From: Schlesneria sp. DSM 10557
GTDB lineage: Bacteria > Planctomycetota > Planctomycetia > Planctomycetales > Planctomycetaceae
NCBI RefSeq assembly: GCF_041860085.1
Contig: NZ_CP124747.1
Coordinates: 2,170,001 to 2,234,000 of the forward strand
Length of the DNA: 64,000 nucleotides
Direction: 5' to 3'
Position 1 is the stretch's first letter. Each line of letters starts with the position of its first letter. Below, piece by piece: positions 1 to 7,124 of the stretch. The notes beneath the pieces were generated by a model. That model had not been told where the DNA came from, made no database searches, and saw nothing but the letters and a program-made list of their open reading frames with translations. A program made the position numbers and the translations under genes.

Positions 1-615
1 CGGGAAGGGGAGGCCGCGTTCTACGGTCCCAAAACCGACTTCATGGTGCGTGACTGCATCGGCCGCGAATGGCAACTCGGTACCGTGCAGCTCGACTTCA
101 ATCTTCCCGAACGCTTCCAGCTCGAATACGTCGGTGCGGACAACCAGACCCACCGACCCGTGATGATTCACCGGGCTCCGTTCGGTTCGATGGAACGCTT
201 TACAGGCATGTTGATCGAACATTTCGCGGGCGCCTTCCCACTGTGGCTCGCTCCTGAACAAATTCGCGTGATGTCGATCAGTGATAAGTTCGAGGACTAC
301 GCCAAACAGGTCGAAGCACGCTTCCGTGCCGCCGGATTCCGTGTGACCTCCGATCTTCGCGGTGCCAAGATCAATGCCAAAGTCCGCGACGCTCAGGTGG
401 AACTGATCCCGTACATGCTGGTTGTCGGTGGACGCGATGTCGAGAACGGCACCGTGTCTGTTCGTGACCGTATCGACGGTGACCTGGGTGCGATGTCGAT
501 CGACGATGCTCTGGCAAAACTGGAACAGGAAGTCGCCCAGAAGACCATTCGCCAGGTCAGCGAATCAAAGTTCCAGCAGTTCGACGAAGCAGAGGAAGCC
601 GCGAACGAGTACTGA
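1..615 (+). CDS. thrS: Threonyl-tRNA synthetase, C-terminal part (5' end outside window)
   Basis: The frame is open from base 1, so the start codon lies upstream and about 204 C-terminal residues are present. The segment begins with [12 protein letters not shown], continues through the class II motif 3 region ([15 protein letters not shown]), and then the anticodon-binding domain (from [14 protein letters not shown] to [15 protein letters not shown]). These match the order and sequence type of bacterial ThrRS, which charges tRNA-Thr in the cytoplasm. The tail after the anticodon-binding domain is short and acidic. An internal ATG at 43 is not the start, because the conserved GPKTDF segment lies before it. 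Confidence 0.95.
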   Translation, partial: REGEAAFYGPKTDFMVRDCIGREWQLGTVQLDFNLPERFQLEYVGADNQTHRPVMIHRAPFGSMERFTGMLIEHFAGAFPLWLAPEQIRVMSISDKFEDYAKQVEARFRAAGFRVTSDLRGAKINAKVRDAQVELIPYMLVVGGRDVENGTVSVRDRIDGDLGAMSIDDALAKLEQEVAQKTIRQVSESKFQQFDEAEEAANEY

Positions 616-673
616 TTCGCAATCTGTGGGGAACTGCCAGTTGTGTCCTGAAATCAATCATTCAGAGGCCGCC

Positions 674-1951
674 ATGAAGTCAGCAGATCTATACGCCCGC
701 CGATTTCAACCACGGATTTTGAAACAAGCGATTCTCTGTTCAGCCCCCACTGGCACAACCCCACTCCGGTCCACGCTGCTGAAGCTGCTGGCCTGTTTCG
801 TACTCATACCGGGGCTTGCTCCTGGTTTTCTTTATGGATCTGAAGCCCCCGGTAGCGCGACTCCTGCTGTCCCTGATCGACTGTCGATGGCCTTGCCGGC
901 AGAACTGATTGCTGCCGTAGGAATCGAATCCAACGTCTACATCGACAATGCAGTACTGTGCCTGAATCCGGCCAACTACGCGTTCGATGTCGTCTGTCCG
1001 AAGGGACGTCAATACGCAGAACGATGGACCTGGACCCCCACGGAAGCAGACGTGGGTGCTATCCCCTTTGAACTGATTGTGAGAGACGAAAGTAATCAGA
1101 TCGTCTCGCGGGGTAGCATGTCAATCAAGGTTGTCGCGGCGAACACGGCTACGAAGCAGGAGCGTTCGCTCCTGCTGATCGGCGACAGCCTGACGCATGC
1201 CTCGATCTATGCGAAGCAGCTGCTCAACTTGTCGAACCAGAATGGCCACACTCCGCTCACGCTGGTCGGTTCACATCGCCCGATTGCCGATGCGGCCGAG
1301 ATCCGGCATGAGGGCTACGGTGGTTGGACGGCCCATCGATTTGCGACCCACTTCACCGGCACAGCCCGTGAGGGTGAATACGCGAAGCGAGGAAGCCCGT
1401 TCCTCTACAAACAGCCGGACGATTCCCTGAAACTCGACTTCCCGCAGTACTGCAAAGACGTTAACGAAGGCAAGTTTCCGGATGCCGTCACGATCTTCCT
1501 CGGCCCGAACGACATTTTTTCCTATACGGACGAGAACCTGGAAAACGGCATTGAATTCATGCTGACCCATTACGATCAATTGATTGCGATGGTAAGAGCG
1601 GCCAGTCCCACAACTCGCATCGGTGTGATGCTACCGGTCCCTGGTGCTGCAAGTCAGGATGCGTTCGGAAAGGACTACGGGACCGGTCAAACCCGCTGGC
1701 AGTACAAGCGGAATCAACACAAGCTGGTCCAGGCGATGCTGAAGCGTTACCAGGGCCGTCAGTCCGAGCAAATCCAGGTGATTGGCACGCACCTTAATCT
1801 CGACGCAGTCCATAACTATCCGACAGCGACAGTTCCTCCGAACGCACAATCAGAAGAGAAGATTGTTCGCCAGAACAATGGTGTCCATCCCGCCGAATCC
1901 GGCTACCGTCAGATCGGCGACAGCGTCTACGCGTGGCTGATTTCGGAATAG
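674..1951 (+). CDS. SGNH/GDSL-family hydrolase, secreted
   Basis: This 425-residue protein carries the SGNH hydrolase blocks: LLLIGDSLTHAS (block I, nucleophile Ser), FLGPNDIF (block III, Asn) and NNGVHPAESGYRQIG (block V, catalytic His). About 60 residues in is a hydrophobic stretch (LLKLLACFVLIPGLAPGF) consistent with a signal peptide with a long N-region or an anchor. Between it and the catalytic domain lies a beta-rich region of roughly 130 residues resembling a putative Ig/cadherin-like module (WTWTPTEADVG...FELIV). The frame stays open upstream into thrS, but ATG 674 is chosen because it gives a sensible N-terminus after the thrS stop. The substrate (ester, acetylated glycan or lipid) cannot be told. 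Confidence 0.85.
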   Translation: MKSADLYARRFQPRILKQAILCSAPTGTTPLRSTLLKLLACFVLIPGLAPGFLYGSEAPGSATPAVPDRLSMALPAELIAAVGIESNVYIDNAVLCLNPANYAFDVVCPKGRQYAERWTWTPTEADVGAIPFELIVRDESNQIVSRGSMSIKVVAANTATKQERSLLLIGDSLTHASIYAKQLLNLSNQNGHTPLTLVGSHRPIADAAEIRHEGYGGWTAHRFATHFTGTAREGEYAKRGSPFLYKQPDDSLKLDFPQYCKDVNEGKFPDAVTIFLGPNDIFSYTDENLENGIEFMLTHYDQLIAMVRAASPTTRIGVMLPVPGAASQDAFGKDYGTGQTRWQYKRNQHKLVQAMLKRYQGRQSEQIQVIGTHLNLDAVHNYPTATVPPNAQSEEKIVRQNNGVHPAESGYRQIGDSVYAWLISE

Positions 1952-2150
1952 ATCGCCACGGAAACCGTCCCGCCGACTTCGAGAGTGATTCCAAACATCC
2001 GACTCTTCGGGGAGAGCTCGCGCAGTCCCTCGAGCGGACAACGGGTGAAATCGCGTTGAGGCGTGTACTTTGAAAATCGACGCTTCGGCTCTGAATTCCA
2101 AAAATTCTGCGCCGTAATCTGCTCTGAGCGGGCACTATACTGGCATCACA

Positions 2151-3917
2151 ATGAGTGCCGTAGTGCTAAACGCCGAGCTGAATAACGACGCCATTGCCAC
2201 AAGCGACGGTGAACTGGTCGAACGCTTCGTCTGTCTCCGTGATCAGGCAGCGTTTACACAGCTCGTCCGGAGACACAGTCATGTGGTCCTGGGGGTCTGT
2301 CGCCGCATCCTTCAAGATCCAAATGATATCGACGATGTCTTCCAGGCGACCTTTCTGGTGCTTGTCAGAAATGCCAGCAGGGTCCGTAATCGATCTTCGA
2401 TAGCCAGTTGGCTCTATGGAGTTGCCTACCGGCTCGCCTTGCGGGTGGCCCGGCGAAAGCACCAACGGCGGGAGACAAGTCTCGTGGAAGAAACGCGCGA
2501 TCGAGACGGCACATTAGAACGACTGGCGGATCGGCACGATCAGCAAGTCGTCGATCAGGAACTGAATGCACTTCCTGAACGATATCGACAGCCTTTGGTC
2601 CTGAAGTACCTGTCCGGAAAATCGACAGCCGAAGTGGCCGTCGAAATGGGAATCACTGTCGGGGCGGTGGACGGCCTCCTCAAGCGAGGAAAGGATGAAT
2701 TGCGCCGACGACTGCTGCAGCGGGGAATCACTCTCGGTGTGGCATTGCTCGCGATAGAGACAACGCAACAGGCCGTACAGGCTGCGGCAACCGACTCCCT
2801 GGTGGAATCGACCGTCCAGGCAATTCTCGACTGGCAGACTGAAACTCAACAATCCGCGACCGATGCGATCTCTGATCGTGTCGTCGACCTCGCAGGAAAG
2901 GAAACTCTGATTATGGCCGCTACGACGCCGACAATACTCGCTTTTGGAATCACCTTGGGAGGCATTGCTGTCGGGTTAGGAGGGTTCAACGCCCTTTCGG
3001 GACCTGTTGACGGACATGTGTCAGCGGGTGGTCTCGTCACCACCATGAACGTTGCACGGCCCCCCTTCGAATCATTGCCGCTGACAAACCTGGCTGCGGA
3101 TCCCGCTCCAACGGAAGGTTCTGATCGTGTGGAAGTGACAACTGAGGCAACAACAAGCCCACCCAGATGGGACGTGGTTGTGGTCAAGTCTGAAGAAAAA
3201 CGCAGTTACTTAGGAACACTTCTTCCAGAGGGACATCATACGAATCCGTCATCGTTGAAGTGGGACCTCAAGTCGAGAAGTCAGAAAGAGCTGAAGATCG
3301 AAGGGGAATTACGTAGCCCGAGCCAGGTTTCGTTCACCGATCAACCACTCGCTGACGCTCTCGATTATCTGAAAGATCTTCATCACATTGACATCGTCAT
3401 CGATGGACCGACATTCGAAAACGATGGTATCTCGGTGGATCAGCCGGTGAGCCTTAATGCAGAAGGACTCAGCCTGAGCAGCGTCCTGGGCCTGCTCCTG
3501 GAGCCATTGCATCTTGATTATGTCATTCGCAATGAAGTACTGGTCATCACGACACGCAATGCTGCAGATGAAATGTTTGAAACCCGCGTCTACCAACTTC
3601 ACAAACTGGACGCGCTGGGACCAGAGGTCATACTCGAAACAATCACTGCCACGGTGTCACCCGATCGATGGAAAGCAAGCCCAGAATACCGTGCAAGTCT
3701 GAATGCAGGCCTCGGTGTGCATGACCCACTGACCGTTATCCCAAATGGTCCTGCAAAACCGATTGACGGAGGTGGATTGGCAGACGATTCGACAATACAA
3801 GGGAGCATTCGCTTAGCGGGGAAGAATTTGATTATCAGACAGACTCAACGAATTCACAGTGAGATCGTGCAACTGCTGGATCAACTGGAACGAGCAGAGC
3901 ACCCCGTCACCGAATGA
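2151..3917 (+). CDS. ECF-type RNA polymerase sigma factor with transmembrane segment and C-terminal STN-like domain
   Basis: The first about 190 residues are a sigma-70 ECF factor. Region 2 contains DPNDIDDVFQATFLVLV and ASWLYGVAYRLALR; region 4 contains LPERYRQPLVLKYLSGKS and the helix-turn-helix AEVAVEMGITVGAVDGLLKR. Instead of ending there, the protein runs to 588 residues. A glycine-rich hydrophobic segment at about 256-280 (TPTILAFGITLGGIAVGLGG) is followed by a linker and, at about 392-469, a domain like the secretin/TonB short N-terminal (STN) domain (FTDQPLADALDYLKDLHHID ... LVITTRN). Planctomycetes are known for ECF factors with long C-terminal extensions. No separate anti-sigma factor gene is adjacent, so the extension may do that job (inference). 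It is followed by the REP block. Confidence 0.88.
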   Translation: MSAVVLNAELNNDAIATSDGELVERFVCLRDQAAFTQLVRRHSHVVLGVCRRILQDPNDIDDVFQATFLVLVRNASRVRNRSSIASWLYGVAYRLALRVARRKHQRRETSLVEETRDRDGTLERLADRHDQQVVDQELNALPERYRQPLVLKYLSGKSTAEVAVEMGITVGAVDGLLKRGKDELRRRLLQRGITLGVALLAIETTQQAVQAAATDSLVESTVQAILDWQTETQQSATDAISDRVVDLAGKETLIMAATTPTILAFGITLGGIAVGLGGFNALSGPVDGHVSAGGLVTTMNVARPPFESLPLTNLAADPAPTEGSDRVEVTTEATTSPPRWDVVVVKSEEKRSYLGTLLPEGHHTNPSSLKWDLKSRSQKELKIEGELRSPSQVSFTDQPLADALDYLKDLHHIDIVIDGPTFENDGISVDQPVSLNAEGLSLSSVLGLLLEPLHLDYVIRNEVLVITTRNAADEMFETRVYQLHKLDALGPEVILETITATVSPDRWKASPEYRASLNAGLGVHDPLTVIPNGPAKPIDGGGLADDSTIQGSIRLAGKNLIIRQTQRIHSEIVQLLDQLERAEHPVTE

Positions 3918-3959
3918 CCGTCAGTCCACGCGGGCGATCCGCTTCGAATACATACACAA

Positions 3960-4180
3960 GGTAGCCACGGTTGACGCGGCTTCGCGGCTACCGGGGTGGC
4001 ATCGCCACAAGAGGTTTCCGTCGATTTCCCGCCGACGTTTTCCGTCGAACACGACAACACCAATCCAGAGTTCTCTCAAGCCCACCGTGTCAGATTACAT
4101 TTGGAAAAACCTCGTGCGGCTTCCCCGCCTTGGTAGCTCAAAGCAGCAACCAAGGCGACCCGATCCGAATACATACACAG
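3960..4180. repeat. REP-like repeat unit, copy A (about 221 bp)
   Basis: This is the first of four related units of about 220 bp around the RAYT gene. The unit starts with GGTAGCC and a GC-rich palindrome (in the best copies CCCCGGT ... ACCGGGG around CGCGGCTTCGCG). A conserved middle follows (CCGACGTTTTCCGTCGA, AATCCAGAGTTCTCTCAAG), and the unit ends in a second palindrome, GCCTTGGT ... ACCAAGGC. A GTAG tetranucleotide at the foot of a hairpin is the known layout of REP sequences mobilised by RAYTs. Short open frames through this unit are not genes. Confidence 0.85.
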
Positions 4181-4339
4181 GGTAGCCCCGGTTGACGCGG
4201 CTTCGCGGCTACCGGGGTGGCAAAGCCACAAGAGGTTTCAATCCAATTCAAACCGACGTTTTCCGTCGAGCACTCCAACACCAATCCAGAGTTTTCTCAT
4301 CGCAACGATGTCAGATTCCGCTTGTCGAAAACCTCGTGC
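4181..4339. repeat. REP-like repeat unit, copy B, 5' part
   Basis: This is the first three-quarters of the unit, with a well-preserved CCCCGGT/ACCGGGG hairpin. It runs to CCGCTTGTCGAAAACCTCGT at 4318-4339, where homology to the other copies breaks off and the RAYT-bearing segment begins. The missing 3' part is found at 5063-5147, starting with the same 22 bases. Confidence 0.8.
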
Positions 4340-5062
4340 AACTCCGCCCCCACGGGTCGCGACGAACTCAATCACATTCAACCCATTCGATCGGCACTCC
4401 TACACTTCGTCCTTCGTCGTACCAACGGGCTGAACTCCATCTCCATTCTACCGCTCGTTCCACGTATCGACGGCGAACGGGATTGAGATGCATATACCTC
4501 AATTTTTCTTCGACCTTGCCGCGACTGTGGACCTGAAAGGCATAGTAGTTCGGTTGCCAAAATCGATCTCCTTCTCCGAACGATGCAGCGTAGCTCGGCG
4601 CTTCTTCTCGATACCACTTGCGGATCGCCAAACTCGACTGGCGTTTCCATTCATGCATAAAGCGACTGAGTTGGCCAGTGACCGGGAACCACAGGAGGGC
4701 ATGCACGTGGTCGGGCATCAGAACAAATCCAACGCATCGACTTCCGGTATCTGTCAGCAACTTGCCGAGAACTCCAAGAACGATCCGCTTAGGATGTTCG
4801 TGATCCAGTAATCGTCGCCGACGATCTACTGAAAACGTGACAAAGTGGATGTAGAGGGCGTCATCAATGGAAGTACGTTCAGTGGCCATCAAAAATTCAC
4901 CCCTGCCGACCGCCTTACATCCTTGAATGGTCGGAAGATTCTATTACACCGGTCTGCGGCAGTACCAACCATCGCTTCAAGTAAGAAATTTTCGTCTGCC
5001 CCGTATTTTCAATCGCTCGTGTATACGGAACCCATGATCCTCTTAAGACCGCCCTGTGGGAT
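4340..5062 (-). mobile_element. RAYT-bearing segment interrupting a REP unit
   Basis: About 723 bp of non-repeat DNA carries one gene, a Y1-family transposase. The segment lies between two copies of the same 22-base sequence (4318-4339 and 5063-5084) that belongs to the repeat consensus. The two flanking repeat pieces together make one complete unit. This is what insertion into a repeat unit with duplication of the target, or recombination between two units, would leave. No terminal inverted repeats were seen. Confidence 0.6.
4368..4892 (-). CDS. REP-associated tyrosine transposase (RAYT, Y1_Tnp family)
   Basis: This 174-residue protein has the IS200/Y1 transposase fold signatures. The HUH-type metal site appears as LMPDHVHALLWFP (His-x-His) at about residues 59-70. 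An N-terminal beta-strand reads YIHFVTFSVDRRR, and the C-terminal catalytic helix contains LRYMHLNPVRR with the likely nucleophilic Tyr. The W..SSARWY ending is typical of the RAYT subgroup. RAYTs are single-copy genes thought to mobilise short REP palindromes by single-strand transposition. The position inside a cluster of GTAG-hairpin repeats fits this subgroup well. The frame is intact. Confidence 0.88.
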   Translation of the reverse strand: MMATERTSIDDALYIHFVTFSVDRRRRLLDHEHPKRIVLGVLGKLLTDTGSRCVGFVLMPDHVHALLWFPVTGQLSRFMHEWKRQSSLAIRKWYREEAPSYAASFGEGDRFWQPNYYAFQVHSRGKVEEKLRYMHLNPVRRRYVERAVEWRWSSARWYDEGRSVGVPIEWVECD

Positions 5063-5147
5063 CCGCTTGTCGAAAACCTCGTGCGGCTTCGCCGCCTTGG
5101 TTGCTCAAAGCAGCAACCAAGGCTACCCAAGCCGAATACAAACACAG
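5063..5147. repeat. REP-like repeat unit, copy B, 3' part
   Basis: This is the end of the unit interrupted by the RAYT segment. It starts with the 22-base sequence also present at 4318-4339 and contains the best version of the second palindrome, GCCTTGGTTGCT ... AGCAACCAAGGC, a perfect 12-bp stem near 5093-5123. It leads directly into copy C. Confidence 0.8.
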
Positions 5148-5367
5148 GGTAGCCCCGGTTGACGCGGCTTCGCGGCTACCGGGGTGGCAAGGCCACAAGA
5201 GGTTTCAGTCCATTCCACGTCGACGTTTTCCGTAGAACGCTCCAACACGAATCCAGAGTTCTCTCAAGCCCACCGTGTCAGATTACATCTGGAAAACCTC
5301 TTGCGGCTCCGCCGCCTTGGTAGCTCAAAGCAGCAACCAAGGCTACCCAAGCCGAATACAAACACAG
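5148..5367. repeat. REP-like repeat unit, copy C (about 220 bp)
   Basis: A full unit with both palindromes, very close to copy A in order and spacing. It is directly adjacent to the end of copy B and to copy D, so B, C and D form a head-to-tail tandem. Confidence 0.85.
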
Positions 5368-5590
5368 AGTAGCCCCAGTTAACGCGGCTACCGGGGTGGC
5401 AAGGCCACAAGAGGTTTCAGTCGATTTCCCGCCGACGTTTTCCGTCGAACACGACAATTCTAATTCAGAGTTTTCTCAAGGCCGCGATGTCACATTCGGA
5501 TTGTCGAAAACCTCGTGCGGCTTCCCCGCATTGGCAACTCAAAGCAGCAACCAAGGCGGCCCAATTCAGTTACAAATACGGGCTACAGAG
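5368..5590. repeat. REP-like repeat unit, copy D (degenerate)
   Basis: This is the last unit. The first hairpin has lost its central bases (AGTTAACGCGGCTACCGGGG, lacking the GCTTCGCG loop), and the end decays into unrelated sequence near 5590, shortly before the stop of the minus-strand DUF1501 gene. Confidence 0.75.
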
Positions 5591-5659
5591 GGTGACAAAC
5601 TCGCGTCAGGATTTGTTGATTCCGATATATCCCGTCGAATTCTCGAAGGGAGATTCGAA

Positions 5660-7096
5660 TCAACCGAAGACACCGGGAATTGTCTGCCAGCTTTGGGCGA
5701 CGCCTGTCAGTCTTTCCTGTCGACCATTGTTCTCAAAGTAGAGTTCATCAGGATGTAGCCCCAGGGCGGTCAGAATTGTCGCATGCAGGTTCTTGACCGG
5801 TTGCGGTTTGTCGACGGCTCGCAGACCAATTTCGTCCGTGGCACCGATCGACTGCCCCCCTCGAACGCCTCCCCCCGCCATCCAGATTGTAAAACCATAG
5901 GGGTTGTGATTCCGTCCGTTGTTGCCCTGAACCATCGGCGTCCGGCCAAACTCTCCTGCCCAGACCACCAGTGTGCTGTCCAGAAGGCCACGCTGTTTGA
6001 GATCCCCGAGCAAAGCGGCGATGGGCTGATCGGTTTGGGCCGAGTTTCTCTGATGGAACTCCGTACTTCGCTCGTGTCCGTCCCAGCCGAGTTTATCGAC
6101 GGCATTATAGAGTTGGACAAAGCGAACTCCTTTTTCAATCAGACGGCGAGAGAGGAGGCACATCCGGCCGAACAGGGCTTTTTCTTTGTTTTCGTCATGC
6201 AGGCCGTAATCCCGTTGCGTCCGCTCCGTCTCGTGAGCCAGTTCTCCAATTTCGAGGGCTTCGGACTGCATTCGATAGGCAAGTTCGTACGACGCGATCC
6301 GACCATCCAGTTCGGGGACCGCCGGACGCCCTGCAGCATGCGTTCGATTCAACTGCTGCACCAGGTCGATGGTCGAACGCTGAACTGCAGCCAGCTCGGC
6401 CGGCGGTTGAAGGTTGAGGGCAGGGGGGCCCTCAGAACGAAATTGCGTTCCTTGAAATGCGGCAGGGAGCATGCCATTGCTCCAGTTGGCCGAGCCACCT
6501 AATCCGCCGACTTTGTAGAGCAGGACATAGCCCGGGAGGTTCTGGTTCATAGAACCCAGTCCATAAGTGACCCACGAACCAAGACTCGGTTTCCCTCCCA
6601 GAATCGCTCCGGTATTCAGCAGGTACGTTGCAGGAGCATGGTTAGAACTGTCGCTGTACATCGAATGAACCATGCACAGTTCGTCTGCAAATTGAGATGT
6701 ATACGGCAAGAGGTCAGAGAACCAGAGCCCACTTTCACCTGAGCGGGACCACTTCCATGGCCCCGACATCAGTTCGTCTTTGCAGTGGTTCAGAACGCCC
6801 CCGACTTTGTCATTCTGATTCTTGAACGATTCAGGAACGGGCTGTCCGTTGAGCCTGATGAGTTCTGGTTTGTAGTCAACAAGATCAAATGTCGACGGGC
6901 CGCCATATTGAAAAAGAAAGATGATCTGCTTCGCTTTCGGAGCGAAGTGGGTAAGACGCTCGGCCAGAGGATTCAGGGGATCGATGGCCAGTCGCGGAGG
7001 AGCGGCGCGACAGTCCTGTGCCATCAACGCCGCGAGGGCGACAGTCCCGAAACCACCTGTCGATCGCTCAAGAAATTCGCGACGTGTTTGAATCAT
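5660..7096 (-). CDS. DUF1501 family protein, Tat-exported
   Basis: This 478-residue protein starts with a twin-arginine-type leader (MIQTRREFLERSTGGFG...). It carries DUF1501 family landmarks: IIFLFQYGGPSTFDLVDYKP near the N-terminus and WAGEFGRTPMVQGNNGRNHN near the C-terminus, giving an alkaline-phosphatase/sulfatase-like fold. The molecular function of this planctomycete family is not established. An in-frame ATG at 7147 would overlap the upstream gene. ATG 7096 is preferred because it puts the RR motif at the N-terminus and leaves 28 bp after the preceding stop. It follows the DUF1549/DUF1553 gene in the usual operon order. Confidence 0.9.
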   Translation of the reverse strand: MIQTRREFLERSTGGFGTVALAALMAQDCRAAPPRLAIDPLNPLAERLTHFAPKAKQIIFLFQYGGPSTFDLVDYKPELIRLNGQPVPESFKNQNDKVGGVLNHCKDELMSGPWKWSRSGESGLWFSDLLPYTSQFADELCMVHSMYSDSSNHAPATYLLNTGAILGGKPSLGSWVTYGLGSMNQNLPGYVLLYKVGGLGGSANWSNGMLPAAFQGTQFRSEGPPALNLQPPAELAAVQRSTIDLVQQLNRTHAAGRPAVPELDGRIASYELAYRMQSEALEIGELAHETERTQRDYGLHDENKEKALFGRMCLLSRRLIEKGVRFVQLYNAVDKLGWDGHERSTEFHQRNSAQTDQPIAALLGDLKQRGLLDSTLVVWAGEFGRTPMVQGNNGRNHNPYGFTIWMAGGGVRGGQSIGATDEIGLRAVDKPQPVKNLHATILTALGLHPDELYFENNGRQERLTGVAQSWQTIPGVFG

Positions 7097-7124
7097 GCTA
7101 GCCTGCATCGTCTGGGATGATCTG

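Noticed and set aside
422-673. N-terminal extension of the SGNH hydrolase reading frame into thrS.
   Set aside because: It overlaps the conserved ThrRS C-terminus, and the extra residues precede the export leader.
3859-5758. Several plus-strand open frames of 60-120 codons through the repeat block.
   Set aside because: They repeat the same peptides because they translate the REP-like units; none has a start context or homology of its own.
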